Notes under the pieces: model-generated
What the model was told of the DNA's origin: nothing
What the model saw: only the letters and a program-made list of their open reading frames with translations
Databases searched by the model: none
Made by a program: the position numbers and the translations under genes
Shown here: positions 20,918-33,331 of the stretch, piece after piece
Layout of the letters: the number at the start of each line of letters is the position of its first letter
How positions within the stretch are numbered: the first letter of the stretch is position 1
Assembly (NCBI GenBank): GCA_930367205.1
Contig: OV884015.1
Span: forward strand, 108,750,509 to 108,814,508
Length of the DNA stretch: 64,000 bases
DNA from: Acanthosoma haemorrhoidale
Taxonomy: Eukaryota > Arthropoda > Insecta > Hemiptera > Acanthosomatidae
Direction of reading: 5' to 3'

Positions 20918-21748
20918 GCGTCTTCCAATAGGAACTTTGACAGTTGATAGCGGCCATATTGTTGAAGCTGCATCTGTCCAATTGGCTGTCATTTATTCAG
21001 TCTGTCTTGCCCAATCACTATGAATGGAAACAGCGTTCAACAACAGGTGTAAATGATAAAATTGTATTATCAATATGGGTGTTCTGGTCGGGCAACGTTC
21101 CGCGGTCGCCATAACCGTCCTACCGAGAGGACTATACGCAGTGTGGTAGATAAATTATAGTCCACTGGTTCAGTAAACAATCAAACAACACCCGTACGCC
21201 GACGAAACGCAAGATCTACTGAAAACATCGTTTCTTTGAGAGCGGTCAACGGCGAGCGCTATAGGTCGATGATTATCAACTTCTTTTGGCCTGAATTTGA
21301 TGATATGGACACCAACGACATGTGGTTTCAACAGGACGGTGCTACGTGCCACGCAGCTTATGTAACATTGGACATTCTGCACGAGTGATTTGAGGGCATT
21401 GTCATCTCACGTGGAGGTGATGTGAACTGGCCACCATGATCGTGCGATTTGACCCCGTTAGACTTTTTCTTGTGTGGTTTTCTTAAGTCGCAGGTCTATG
21501 TGAATAAGCCACAAATCACAGCGGTTCTCAAAGCTAAAATAACCCATGCCATCGGTCAAATTCAGATTTATGCGGCAGATTCAGGGAAAATTGGACTTTT
21601 CGGATGCCGCGGCAGACATTTGCACGATGTTATATTCCATACATAATGGGATCAATAGGCCTTTTAAAGGAATAAAAAATTTCGATGATATCTCACACAC
21701 ACTTTGTTTTATTTAAATTTAAAGATAGAAAGCGCCTAATGAAAGATG
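20918..21748 (+). mobile_element. Tc1/mariner-type transposon (arthropod IS630-like family), deleted copy 1
   Basis: The ends resemble each other in inverse (GCGTCTTCCAATAG at the left; CTAATGAAAGATG at the right), with TA outside each (20916-20917 and 21749-21750). It encodes the start of the transposase from about 21054. It then jumps, near SAREDLLKT-like sequence at about 21225, to the catalytic half. Its partner at 45078-45904 keeps a different middle part. At 831 bp it is well short of a full element of this group. Confidence 0.75.
21228..21646 (+). pseudogene. IS630-like transposase catalytic fragment
   Basis: The frame reads VNGERYRSMIINFFWPEFDD, then MWFQQDGATCHAAYVT. QQDGATCH carries the second catalytic Asp of this transposase group. 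After one in-frame stop and one TGA at a Trp/Arg position come DLTPLDFFLCGFLKSQVY and NKPQ, where LDFFL holds the third acidic position. C-terminal residues RGGHLxDxIFxT are recognisable as RGRHLHDVIFHT. Two stops (about 21387 and 21437) and the missing first Asp region make it non-functional. It closely matches the widespread arthropod transposases annotated as Tc3-like or DUF4817-containing; that name is from memory of the family, not a search. Confidence 0.78.
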
Positions 21749-22820
21749 TATAAGCATTTGTATTACTTCCAGAATTCGTCTTCTCCATGATAATATCCGA
21801 ACACCCTACGTCGCCAGGACATGCGGAACCTCCATGTTGCCCACACTCTGCCGGACACACAATGGCTGACATGTGGAGGGCAATAGCAGCTCGTGACGTC
21901 CGCATAATACAATTAATTAACGCTTCATCAGCAGATAAAAAGTCTCACCGTTCCCATTCATCGCCGCCCCGGTTCATCGCCGGTTCCCCTCGTCCTGTTT
22001 CATCCCCGCATCCCGGGGATGTCCTCCCCGCCGCCTACCTTTTTAATTAATGTCGTCCGTTTCCGGATAATACCAAACGTCTAGTCGGACAATAGGTTCA
22101 GCGAACGGTAGGTTTTTAATTAAATCTTTTAGTATGGTTGATGAAATTTTTGTTCAACCCCCCTCAAATCATTTTCACGCTGGTATACGTTATGTTCGTT
22201 ACCTGAAACTACCTGCGATCTGTTTTGTCAGTAATCATTCTGTTTATATCACACTCGTGATATGTTTTTTTTATGTTGTCTTATAGAATAACCACTCGCT
22301 ATGATAAGACGAAATGTAGTTTTTCGTTAGAAATAATTAAGGAAACAGTTGATGTTTATTATTCCGTTAATTCTATATAGAAGTAGTGGAAGTTATTTTC
22401 TGAGCATTCATAGTTTCGTGAGATGTGGAGTCGATCAAAGACTGACGATGTTAACAGAGAAGTCCCTGACTTAAACATACATTTAAATATTCATTACTTC
22501 AATTTCAATTCAATGTTATTGTTTAATAGCTTGTTAGAATAGACTAGAAAAAAAATATATTCCAGGACAAATAACAATAGTTTATGTCCGGCGAAAACAG
22601 AAGGAAGTACTTTATTATAGTGTACTTGTAGTGAACATAAATTAAGTAAATAAAGTCCTATTTTGTCTTGACATAAGTTTCTATTTCTACTTCACAAGTG
22701 CTTTCGCCTCCTACGAAACCATTCTCAAGGCTTCATATTACTTAATATTAGCGATAACAGATTTACTACTGAGTACTTGTGAGAACTTGCCGGAAGACGA
22801 AATTTGACGATATGTACTAC
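21749..22820. other. Spacer, nothing firm
   Basis: A GC-richer part at 21780-22040 is open on both strands (87 and 70 codons), with no domain recognised. The rest is AT-rich. Confidence 0.4.
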
Positions 22821-23734
22821 AGTGGAATCCCAATATTTCGTATCCCGATTATTCGTATTTCTGGCTAATTCGTACAAATTTGCTGGTCCCTAGAGAAAAC
22901 CTCGGTAAGTAGTATAAAATACAATCGGTAATTCGTATTATTTTTATGCTCGATGTCACTTAAAACGTCTCATAATACGTATTTCCAGCTTAAAAACCTC
23001 GTTAATTCGTACTGTTTCAAGAGAGGGAAAGAGGAATGAGTGCGAGATAAATGTTTTCTATGAAATCAAGTAATCCCTTCTACAGAAGCAAAAGGTATAA
23101 CGAGTAAGAGAGGCAAGTTTTCGATGAAATCCCATATGTAATTCGTACTCTTTTTACTCAAAGGAAATAAGGAGAGGAGAGAGGGAACGTTTTTGGAATT
23201 GTACTAAGCTTTTCTTTCGTTTCTACAGTTCAGTCTCGTTTTCGTTATCGTTGTGACACGTTACCATTTTGACGACGGCCTAGCAGCAGTGAAGATGTTA
23301 ACCAACGAAGAAATTTTAGATCCATCTGAGGACGTTGACGGTGAAGATGAAGAGGGCGATGAAGATGATGTACCAACAAAATCAGATGTTGGTCTGAACA
23401 CTCTTGACAAAGCAATTGACAATACCCAAATAACCGACGCAATCCCAATTGACAAGGATTGCGTAAAAAAAAAAAACGGATTTTTTTTTCGAACAAATGT
23501 TTGATTGGTGTTTATTTAATCTAGAACATAAGTATTTACATATTTTTTATTGCATGTATTGTTTATTGTAGTACTGAACAGTGTTTATTGCATAGTTTTT
23601 ATCCTTACTACATTGTACATACTTCTTAACACATACATGTTTGCATTGATACGTTTTTTAATTTTGTACTCCCGATCGATAATTCGTACCAAACTGTCAG
23701 TCCCTTGACAATACGAATTAGCGGGATTCTACTG
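22821..23734 (+). mobile_element. Tigger/pogo-like DNA transposon, deleted copy 2
   Basis: Same termini as copy 1 (CAGTGGAATCCC on the left, GGGATTCTACTG on the right), flanked by TA at 22819-22820 and 23735-23736. The 914-bp element lacks the N-terminal DNA-binding part kept by copy 1. Instead it keeps an acidic segment near the transposase C-terminus (23253-23460). The two copies share about 400 bp at the left and 270 bp at the right, including the transcribed leader just before the lost start codon. Confidence 0.87.
23253..23504 (+). pseudogene. Tigger-like transposase acidic C-terminal fragment
   Basis: The frame reads FDDGLAAVKMLTNEEILD and then a run of Asp/Glu (residues 28-42), followed by DKAIDNTQITDAI. 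Acidic tails after an LT(D/N)EEI motif are usual in Tigger/jerky proteins. All catalytic residues are missing. The upstream codons belong to the element's 5' leader, so the apparent start is not genuine. Confidence 0.68.
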
Positions 23735-23736
23735 TA

Positions 23737-24811
23737 GTAACAAGAGTACATATCAAAATTAAAAAATCGAGTTAGGTAGAGTTATGGACTGGTTACTTAT
23801 TTTTTTTGGTTTTTTATCTTTTTGGTACATGGCTTGTATTCTAAATTAACAATAACCTCAGGGGATGTGGGGAAGAATTATTTCATTGCAGGATGTTAGC
23901 TCAGCGACGTATGGCCTAAAGCCTAAAAGAGATCGTGAATCTATTTCATGGCGTGAGGTTCCTCATTTATTGAGTAAAACCCCGAACTAGAATGTTTGAA
24001 ATAACCATAATTGCAAATTTAAAATTTAGGAGTGAGAACCTATCATCTAAATCTTCTGAAGACTAGCTACTGGGACCGATATGAAATAAAAATTTTACAT
24101 TCTGCAAAACGCTGATGCTTGACAGACGGGACATTAAAAACGTCGAAAATGCAAAACAAATGTTAATATTAAAACTGATAATTTCCTGGTTCTGTGTACT
24201 GGAGAAATCGATTTACCCCCACTTAAATGTATCCTATTTTAGTCTGTAAATTTGAATGGACCAATAATTTAAGAAATCACGACATTGTATTGCCAATGTC
24301 CATAATTTGTGTGGCTACTCATTTTGGAGTGCCCCGTATCATGTAAAATAAAATTAGCCCCGTGGTCTGAAGTCGTGGTACTCAAGAGTTTTATGTGTGT
24401 AGAGTATATAAAATTAAAAGCAAATTGATGTAAACCGCAGAGGCTGCAGATGTGAAGATGTGACGGAGGTGGGGGGACGAGGGTTGCCACAAACCACCTT
24501 TGCTGAACATACCCCAGGCATTAAAAGGGCGCTTGTTCCCTCTACACTTCGTTAAAATTTACAAGTTGCCTTAATGAAGTAATGCGATAGCTCCGCTTTA
24601 TGTAACGCAGGGAACCGCGCGAATAAAAATAACGCTGCACAGAGGCCCTCTTAACTAGGTACAATTTCGTAATAAATTTTTTTTTAATAAACGGAAACAT
24701 GTGAAATTAGTGTTTATGTTAGTGATAAAAACAATTTGCTAATAATTAAGCTTTTGACAAGTCACAAATCAGTTATGAAGATTTAAAGTTACGCTGTTTT
24801 CCTGAAAAAGG
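23737..24811. other. Spacer, nothing recognised
   Basis: AT-rich, with a GC-richer patch at 24420-24560. No frame with motifs. Confidence 0.45.
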
Positions 24812-25056
24812 GCATATTTGTAATTGTGATAAATGATCTCATTCATACCATAAAATTTTTATTCACTCGCTCATTCGTACAGTATTTACAAACAACCCAG
24901 AGACCTCCCAGCTCCGCATGGTTGTCACCTCCCTCGCATGCGAAGGAGGAAGCGGAGTCCTGGCAATTCCCCCACGCTCCTCCGTCGCGTCACTGGATAA
25001 GAGCTAGCGGTGGCCGACCAAGAGCACGAGAGCCACAGACGCTCAGGTCATGATTG
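24812..25056 (-). mobile_element. LINE-A 3' UTR fragment
   Basis: Plus-strand blocks GTAATTGTGATAAATGATC, CACTCGCTCATTCG, TTGTCACCTCCCTCGCATG and CACTGGATAAGAGC mark the minus-strand LINE-A UTR. It is truncated before the RT frame (5' end at CAGGTCATGATTG) and lacks the last 30 bp of the family terminus. Confidence 0.8.
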
Positions 25057-27566
25057 ATTTAGAAATAAAAAATAAAAATCCCTTTTTCCCTATTCCGGGT
25101 TTATTTTATCATTTTTACAGCTATAAATATGCATTTTATGATTATGTTATGATATCCTTGAAAATGGATTTGTAAATATACAATAGTCAAGGAACAATTA
25201 AAACTATCCTAAAAAGAAAATCTTAAAATTATCTTATGTTTATATATCAATTATATTAAATAATCAATCCGTACGTTGGATGTAGAATTGTGTGAGGTGA
25301 AGTTTAAGAACACTGAAATCACGTGTAAGTGAGATTTGTGTAATATTAGAGTCGGTGAATTATAACTCTTAAAGTTGCGGTTTATTTCTGGCGGGTTATG
25401 TGGACAGGAACCGAGAAACTGTATTTAGGATCGAATGTCACTCAATCCTATGTCCGATTCTCACATGAGATCCCAGCAGCGACTAGGGGGCGTTCATTTG
25501 CCAAAGACATTTGAGAACAGGGGGTGGATTGCCAGGGTAAACTAGGAAAGGGTTGTCTTCCGCTTCCAGCCGGAGTCTCATCAACAAATTTGTTTTGTAT
25601 CAAAATTTTCATTTATAATATTAATTTAGTCCTATAAATTGCAATTCATTTCAAATCAATTTAATATTTATAGGTATAAAATAAATAGTAATAATTAATG
25701 GAGTTCTTAATAAAGCTTTCTTAAAATGGCCTCTTGTCTATTAATTATCCCCAATTAAATATAAATTCATATCAACTCTTCACTCAAGGAGCGTATTCCT
25801 AGACAAAACCACCAAGATAATTGATAAAGTAATTAGCAAAAGTTAATTACAATTAAAAAATTAAAATCCCATTTAATGATATATGTCCCATGCACTGAAA
25901 AAGCACTCCACATATTTATTTAGTGGCGTGTACTGTGCACAATTCAAAATAAATTACTCAAGAAATTATGACCGCCATGGAAGAAAGACTACGAATGTAT
26001 TTCTACTTCTAATTTTCTCTGACCTGACTTGAAAGTTCGCGTGACCCAGGTTAGCGTTCCTCGCGATAAGGTCACTCGGCATTTGAGGTATTCTTCTCGG
26101 AAAGAGATTTAGTAGAATTATTTCAACAGGGAAATAAGTCATTCCCCGAACGGACCAATTTTTCGGCGGATATTGTGTGCGATTTACCACCACCTGTTTT
26201 ATTTTCAAAACCCTTTTCAAAACTTTTTCCCTGTTTTAAGCTACCAGGCACGGAATATTATACCTATGGTCCATTTGAAACAACGAAGACAAGATATCCC
26301 CAAGAAATACGATTAGGGCTATTAATTATGTTTAATTACTAATTACAGATTAATTGTAGCATCAAATTAGACACAGCCATCTTTAACTGAAACAGCTTCT
26401 GTCTTCCCGAAGTTTTTTTCATTATATTTATAATAATCTAATCGCTCTCGGTGGCTTATATCATCATCTTTAGCTCTTATCTCGACTATCTATCTGTGAG
26501 CCATCCAAAGCCCTAGAAATCTTTAAAAATAAACAAAGGCTAACAAAAATTCCATGTTCTTAACAAAAATGTGTACTTTTGTGTCACTGAGCCAGTGATT
26601 TTGCTTGAAGTTGTGATATTGTGCATTTTAGGTCCATTTAATGCACGATGGAGGCAAAATAAAAATATATAACGATCATTATTAAAAACTTATTTATAAA
26701 TTAAAAATTAAAATTTTATCAAAATCACAAAGGTATCAATTAAAATATGCCGGCCTCATTAGCAAATTTACGTTTCACTCCCGGAAATCACTCGAGTCCT
26801 CCAAGGCCATTGTCACATTGTTTCGTCAGTCAGGTCATGTCATAGCTTGTAATAATAATGACAATTAAGCAACTAGTCCATTAAAGAACCGTGATACGTG
26901 CATTATTGGCTCTAGTACTCCAGGAGGTTTGTAACTTGCTACATCTGAACAGATAGACTGAAATCAGCGTTATTATATGACTCTCTTGCCATTTTACCAT
27001 AGCAACATTACATTATACGTAATTAACAGTACTATTTCATTATATATATATTTATTGCAAATAAATCTCGTTTCGAGTAATATAATGAAAACTATCGCAG
27101 AGTTATGGGAGGATAGAGTGGATTATATCCCAGGGATGGCTGTCTTGAAATAAACATTGGACAAGTTGACTTGAGTTGACCTTAGGTGATGCCGATCTAA
27201 ACTACTGCTAAGACCTAAGACACCTAGAAGGTCACATCCTAGGGACCGAGGTCATAACACTACTCCAGGTATCAGGTTTTACAACGTTCCGAATACCTAC
27301 CGTGCAACAAACAAACTCTACTTTACCCTGTACTTGAGGTAAAGTCAAGCAGCCGTGTTTAAACTCTGTAGGACACTGATCTCAATCTCATTCCTCAACC
27401 TCTTACATATAGTCCATACTTGCCTCACTGTTCATTTTTATCCAGTCACCCCTCATGTATAATGTATCCTCTGTAAACTATGCTATCATTCAGAATTGTT
27501 CTGTAAGTCATTCTGTAGTGCATACGTAGAGACAGATGTGGTTCTTGTAATTGTTAGAAAGTATAG
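25057..27566. other. Long AT-rich stretch without gene
   Basis: About 2.5 kb with no recognisable coding, RNA or shared repeat sequence. An 84-codon minus frame at 25966-26220 has no motif. This is the longest featureless stretch together with 36.1-38.7 kb and 53.6-56.0 kb. Confidence 0.5.
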
Positions 27567-27682
27567 CCTCTCTCTTTCTCCCCCCTCTCTCTCCCTCTCT
27601 CTCTCTCCCTCTCTCTCTCCCTCTCTCTCTCTCCCTCTCTCTCTCTCTTCCTCTCTCTCTCTCTCTCCCTCCCTCTCTCTCT
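27567..27682 (+). repeat. CT-rich microsatellite
   Basis: An imperfect CTCT/CCCT tract of about 115 bp. The repeat is broken by CCC and TTCC variants, so it is an old compound array. Open frames on both strands here are simple-sequence artefacts. Confidence 0.9.
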
Positions 27683-27689
27683 GCTTGTA

Positions 27690-28650
27690 ACGGAAAATAA
27701 ACAATCCTCGACACACACTCCTTTAAGAGTATAAAAATAGGTTGAAGAAGAGGACAAAGACAAAAGACAACAGCCGATCCGGAAGCTGCAAGTTTGCCAA
27801 TTAGCGGACAGAGGTCGGACGACAATTAAGACGTGAGATAGAGCCAGTGGGTGGGGGGGTATAACGAGTCGACAAATGACGTCATTAGTGCCGTCCGTAA
27901 TGGCGGACGCCTATTACAAACTCCTCGTCTTAGTTGTGCCCCAGCCTACGTCATTGTTGGCACCAGGTGGCCATCTCGAGCCCTCCCATTGGCCAGTTAG
28001 CGTCCCTCTGCGTACAACTTATGGCAGGCTCATTTCTTATACTAATCTTACTTTGTCAATAAAAAACCCTTCTTCCAAGTCCTCAACGGTTTTGCTCCCA
28101 AAAACCATTCAAAGCGTTAAGATTACTCCAAGCAAATGTTTAACCATCGAACTGACGAAGATGTAATATAGTCGGTAAGATAGCTTATTATAAGAGGAAA
28201 ACTCTACAATTGCTTAATTTCTCTTTTAAAGTAAATCGTAATTCAACGAATAGGAGAATCTTTCTTTTTTTCTGAGTTTAAGTCACTCAATTGTGTATCT
28301 GTGTGTTGTTTTCCTCAAAAGTGTTTTCACTTGAAGAATAACACTGGCGAAGAAGGCCAGTCATGACAATATTCATAAAGTCAGTAACCTACTTATCTAC
28401 AAAATGCTACTTTGTTGTTCGTCATTAGAAAAAGTTTAATCGTAATAGTTTTCATGTTATACTCTCTTCGCCGTTTCTACACTAGTTCCTTAGTCGTCTT
28501 CTGTAATTACCCTTGAAATACAATATAAACGAACAAAATTTGAGTTTTTACCAATGATTATCTTCCTAAGTTCTGTGAAGAATTCCCTTTTGTTTTACTC
28601 ATAACCTATGAAACCTTACCCCATTATTTGCTCATGTTGTGAGGTTATTT
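27690..28650. other. GC-richer spacer with CCAAT-like site
   Basis: The part at 27740-28050 is GC-richer and open for 96 codons on the plus strand (from 27876), with CCCATTGGCC near 27987. No domain is recognised. The remainder is AT-rich. Confidence 0.35.
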
Positions 28651-29321
28651 ATTAACAACAATAATTCCCAGGCCGAAGCAGCAAGTCTTCCTTGTTGTTT
28701 TCCCCTCTTGTTGATACGGGGTGGTTTGAGAGGGTAGCTCGCCCACAACCCTGAGAGCCGAGAACACAAACACAACATGGTTAGATGGCAAGAGGCCAAT
28801 CCCACGCAACCAGGTTCGGGAATGGGCAGGCGAGAGGGGACACAAGCAATCCCCAAAACTGGAGTGCTGACAAGTCTAATGCAATTTACTAAAGTAATTT
28901 CAAAATTCAACAGCCCACAAACTAAATGTGATATTTTTTGTGAAATCCTAGGGGGGTTGAAAGTGAGAAAACAACATCGAAACATGGTGCGGGAATCCTA
29001 AGTGCTTTATTTAATTAGCTAGCCATTTATCCTCACGAGTTGGTGCCAAGACCCTAAAGAAATTCCTCAGGGGATCAAAGAATCGAATCGGGGTCAATAC
29101 AGTCAGGATGTATGAACGTTTTTTTTTAAACAAATCTTGAAGTAGTTCCTAAAATATCTTTCATCGTTGATATTTACATCAACAGGTGGCGTTTCTCCTG
29201 TTTATGAACACTTTTTGTTTATTATATTAAGTGTTCTCTATGTCATCGTTTTCTATTTATTCAGAAAACCTGAGGATGCCTCAATAGGCCAATCGTCTAT
29301 AGATTTTTTGTCAATTATCAA
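28651..29321. other. Unidentified segment, partly GC-rich
   Basis: The 28660-28860 part is GC-rich and open for 117 codons on the minus strand, with no domain. On the minus strand it ends with TTAATAAATAACC near 28640-28655, a possible polyadenylation signal, so an LTR-like or UTR-like origin is possible but unsupported by termini. Confidence 0.3.
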
Positions 29322-29895
29322 CAACAACTACTTTATTATGATAAAATTACAATCTGCCTCGTTGGGAAATAAGTAATTGTGATAAATGATCTCATTCATA
29401 CCATCCAATTTTCATTCACTCGCTCATTCATACAGTATTTACAAACAGCCCAGAGGCCCCCCAAGTTCACATGGTTGTCACCTCCCTCGCGTGCGAAGAA
29501 GGAAGCGGAGTCCTGGGAAGTCCCCCACGCTCCTCCGTCATCCTCGTCACTGGATAAGAGCCAGCGGAGGATGACCAAGACCGTGAGAGCCACGGACGCT
29601 CAGGACATGATTGGGGAAACTGGCCATTGCCAGGACTCCCCCTTTCACGCATTTATAGCAGGTCACGAGGCCACTGCCGCTTTAGTCTCCGAGGAGGATT
29701 ATAGGGATGAGTGGTGCAGTGCAATGACTGTGCTAGGGGATTAGGGTGGTTGCATAGGTTATTATGGAATTTCATCAACTTGGAAGGGATGAGTTCAAGA
29801 ATGTAGGGTATATTAAGATCGTTAAGAAGGGTTTTGTTGCTGACGTATTAAGGATTGTAAGACATTTTTGCTGTCCCCCATAGCTCTTTGTCAAT
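29322..29895 (-). mobile_element. LINE-A, long 3' fragment
   Basis: On the minus strand this runs from ELWGTAK (about 29880) through NKTLLNDLNIPYILELIPSK, LAQSLHCTTHPYNPPRRLK and RQWPRDLL. The complete 3' UTR follows and ends at AATAAAG (29325). Relative to the 15.4-kb copy, about 45 bp coding for NTKRIQSFQSKVLRT is missing and replaced by a short AT-rich join. This is the best copy for the full UTR. The UTR itself is open in several frames over the GTCACCTCCCTCGC region, which explains the Ser/Arg-rich conceptual proteins there. Confidence 0.85.
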
Positions 29896-31824
29896 AATAA
29901 AGAATATTTTAGAAGAGACTTCAAGTTTTTTTTTTTAATAACTATTATTGTGAAGAACAATAAAATTGTATATTTTATTCATACAAACTGTCTAAAATTC
30001 ACTTTTAATATTATGCAACTTCTACGCTGTGACTACGCTTTCAATTTTATCATGACCAAACCACATTAATTTATCATGATCCAAACCACATTGGACGAAA
30101 GTAATTAGCCGGTACTTCATTGAAAGTAAATTCTTTAAGATTTCGAAAATACTTTGACATACAAACTTCTACTGAAAGCAATCCGGACATAAGAATGGTA
30201 GCTCTTTCAGCCAATGAGAGTTATGTCAGTTTCAAATTAGATTTTTTTGTGGTTTAAAAAAAAAAAAAATAATAAATTGCATTTTCTTTTTGGTGAAAAT
30301 GGCTGTAAGTTATCTACCAGATTTTTCCCGCTAGCAGCTGAAGACTCGCCCGTAGCGAGCACTGGAGATAGGGCTGACAGTGGGAATGAGCGAGGAGAGC
30401 GATGGTACAAAGTGGAGGGTATTAGCGGCACTGGGGATTTGTCTTAGCCCGAGCAGGGATTTGTGCGCTGTGTGTGCGCAGTGAAAAATGTAACACTCCT
30501 TTTATAAAATTACAACGATCTAGTGGCGGTAGTTTGTTAGCCGGAACCTCTTTATCTCTCCACCTAGGTGTGGTCTCGCATAGTCGGTTACTGTCTGTCA
30601 GTATGTTACAGTATTTAACAGTATTGCCTCTGGGCGAACGACAAAGCCATACTTTCAAACTGATTCAGGGAAATAATATTTAAGGTTTTACCAGTATTTT
30701 ACTGCTTGTTGGGCTGATCCATTCCCCTAATTTAATTAAAACATTAACTCTTAAATCGAATTATTATTGGAATCAATTCATTCTTCAAATTAATTTTAAC
30801 AATTAAATCCTGAATTGTTCTCCTGTTAGATTTCATTAGTCATGTCTTAAATTTTAAAATCCCAAATATGTACTCGCATTTAATACTTGTAAACAATGAT
30901 GTTCTAGACTAACTAAATATATATCCTTAGAAAATTTTCCAGTGAGCAGTCTTAGCAGGCTTAACCTGTGGACCACTTAATTTCTTTTTTGTTCCCCTAC
31001 TTTTAAATTTGAAACAAGTGTTTATCTTACTGTAATTTCAACAGGTACATCAGGACTGCCAACATTGTAGAACAAAATACTCCGGTTAGGGCTGGCAGTG
31101 CCTCTTGGTTCGTAAGTGATTGTAAAGTTTATTTAATATCGGTCATAACCTAGCCAACATAATTCCCTATGATCACTGTGCCGTTTTCTGTCAACTAGGC
31201 CAACATATCAAACAATAATAAAGTTTACGTATTGGCCATAGTAAATGTGTATCGATTGGTTATATTCGTATCTCACACTTTTCATATATACATAACTCTT
31301 GTCGACACCACATGCAATCCGCTATAAACTGTCCCCGAAGAGATAAGCCCATTTTCCTCCGCAGCTGAGAAAGAGTGGACAGAAATACTGCCGAAACCTC
31401 CCTCCCCTCTAGCTATCTCCCAGCTGCAGTAAGTTTGTACAACGAGGGTGAAGAAGAAACATTACCCTTGCGAGCAACACAATTCCTTCCCACGACTGCA
31501 TATATTGTGTCATCCGTCTCAAATATTTATATATACTAGTTATATATACTAGTTATATTTATATATTTAAATTGTATGCACATTGTGTGCGCTCATCTTA
31601 GTGTATGTAGACTGAATGAAATACTGGTCTATTTGGACACTAAGGGAAGAAGAACTGGCCAAGCCTTTGTGTTTGGCTTTTGGTATGTTGTTATAAAAGA
31701 TCGTTAATTTTTGATTTAATGAAGAAAAAAAATGGTGAGGCCTAAGATCCTTGGACTAAAGAATTATTCTCAAAATGTACTGTTTTTTTCTGATTGCTAA
31801 ATTCATTCCGTCCCCGTTGCTATC
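29896..31824. other. Long spacer, nothing recognised
   Basis: AT-rich, with a GC-richer part at 30330-30480 and an A run of 13 at about 30258. A small TATATACTAGT duplication lies near 31530-31555. No coding motif. Confidence 0.45.
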
Positions 31825-32582
31825 TACGAGGGTGGTCTGAAAATTTTCCGACCTAACAAACATACAAGACGTTTTTCAGATTTTTCAACATAGTCTCCTT
31901 GTAACTCTACACACTTCTCCCAGCGATGCTCCCATCTCTGTAACCCGTCCAAATAGTACTCGGCATTTTTCTCTGCAAAATAATCGTTCGCGAAGGTGAT
32001 TGCCTCTTCATTTGACGAAAATCTCTGTCCTCCGAGCGCAATTTTTAGATGAGGGAACAAAAAGAAGTCGCTTGGGGCTAGATCTGGTGAGTAAGGTGGA
32101 TGGTCAAGCAGTTCAAACCGTAATTCATGGATTTTCGCCATGGCAACCGCTGAGGTGTAAGACTCCTGGTTGTCATGGTGAAACAGGATTTTCTTTTTCT
32201 GCAAATGTGGCAGTTTTTCCGCAAGTTCTGCCTTCAGCTTGTCAAGTAATTATGCGCAGTATGCTCCTGTAATGGTTTTTCCTTTTTGAAGATAATCGAT
32301 TAAAATAACTCCATGACTATCCCAAAAAACAGTCGCCATCACTTTCCCAGCCGAAAAAAAAGTTTTTTTTGGAGCCGGTTCCCCCTTTGCAGTCCACTGT
32401 TTGGACTGTATTTTTGTTTCGGGCGTATAATGGTGTATCCAAGTTTCATCCACAGTAATTAATCGGCGCCAAAACTGTGCCAACAGAGCGTTGGAAATGT
32501 TCATTCGAACACGTTTATATTTAACGTCATATTTAATGACAGCTCGATACTCGATTTTGTCCATTTTCATGAAAACACTCAC
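31824..32582 (-). pseudogene. Mariner transposase, DD34D intact, HTH deleted, one stop
   Basis: From 32582 the frame begins MSVFMKMDKIEYRAVIKY and then jumps to YKRVRMNISNALL, which in a full protein lies about 120 residues further on. A second gap of about 8 residues precedes the first catalytic block TVDETWIHHY. Next come QSKQWTAKGEPAPKK and GVILIDYL. A TAA interrupts the frame after GAYCA (about 32245). Then LFHHDN carries the second catalytic Asp and YSPDLAPSDFFLF the third; 34 residues separate the two, the mariner DD34D spacing. The C-terminal WEHRWEKCV block is present. Thus the triad is preserved but binding to the inverted repeats should be lost and the stop blocks the product. Confidence 0.9.
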
Positions 32583-32742
32583 ATCGACTCACTCAAACGA
32601 CTGTTACACAACAACTGCGCGTCCAAAATGGCTGAAACTTTGGTGAGTAACTGACAACAGATGAACAACGAAATTCACTAGCTTTTATTTACGACTGCTG
32701 CTATCTTCATGTTGAGGTCAGAAACTTTTCATACCACCCTCG
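31827..32742 (-). mobile_element. Mariner element lacking its DNA-binding region
   Basis: Nearly perfect 28-bp inverted repeats begin CGAGGGTGGTMTGAAAA at both ends, each bordered by TA (31825-31826 and 32743-32744). The 916-bp element encodes on the minus strand a transposase that starts normally, loses most of the helix-turn-helix half in frame, and continues through the whole catalytic domain. Inverted-repeat conservation suggests fairly recent movement, probably by transposase supplied from another copy. Confidence 0.92.
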
Positions 32743-32744
32743 TA

Positions 32745-33326
32745 GGTATTTCAGCTGAAACTCTGCCAAAAAAAAAAGTTTTTTTGTAAGCAGACAATAT
32801 GGATAGGACAGGATTGGAAAATATAGATAGGTTGGCACAGGTTTAATTAAAAAAAAAAATGGAATATTCGCCAAATTTTCCTGTTTTTCGACGTTACTCA
32901 GCTAAAAATTCGTACTAACATTTCATAAATGGGAACAGGTACATTCCTAACTTGTTAATTTTCCAATGGATGCTAATGAAACATTCCTGTCAGTTGCATT
33001 CCCTTCCAAATATCAACAACAGCTCAGGCACGGAATGACAGGGAAATGCTTTCCACATTTGACCTTTCACTGATTTCGAATAAACTTAATGAACTTTGAT
33101 CTTTTAATTCTTTTGATTTTTTACCCCCGCCATTTTTTTCCGGAGTCAACACCTCGTTTGACAGAGGAAAATTCTCTCGGAAAATTACAATAATAGGACT
33201 GTTACGCCTGATATTCAAGAATAAAATTCATATTGACTAGTGAATGAATCCTCTTTGTAGATTGAATGATGGATGATTCGCCTTGTGAAACATGTTAGTA
33301 CTTGAAATGGGTAGCCTATAGGTAAG
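32745..33326. other. AT-rich spacer
   Basis: Nothing recognised apart from short A and T runs. Confidence 0.45.
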
Positions 33327-33331
33327 GTCGT

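Noticed and set aside
23245..23496. Minus-strand frames opposite the acidic Tigger segment
   Set aside because: Shadow of the plus-strand Asp/Glu codons; only the plus frame makes family sense.
27486..27825. Arg/Glu- and Ser/Leu-rich open frames
   Set aside because: Translations of the CT microsatellite, with no protein meaning.
29379..29744. Ser/Arg/Pro-rich open frames on both strands
   Set aside because: These are the GC-rich LINE-A 3' UTR, open by composition; equivalent frames are interrupted in other copies.
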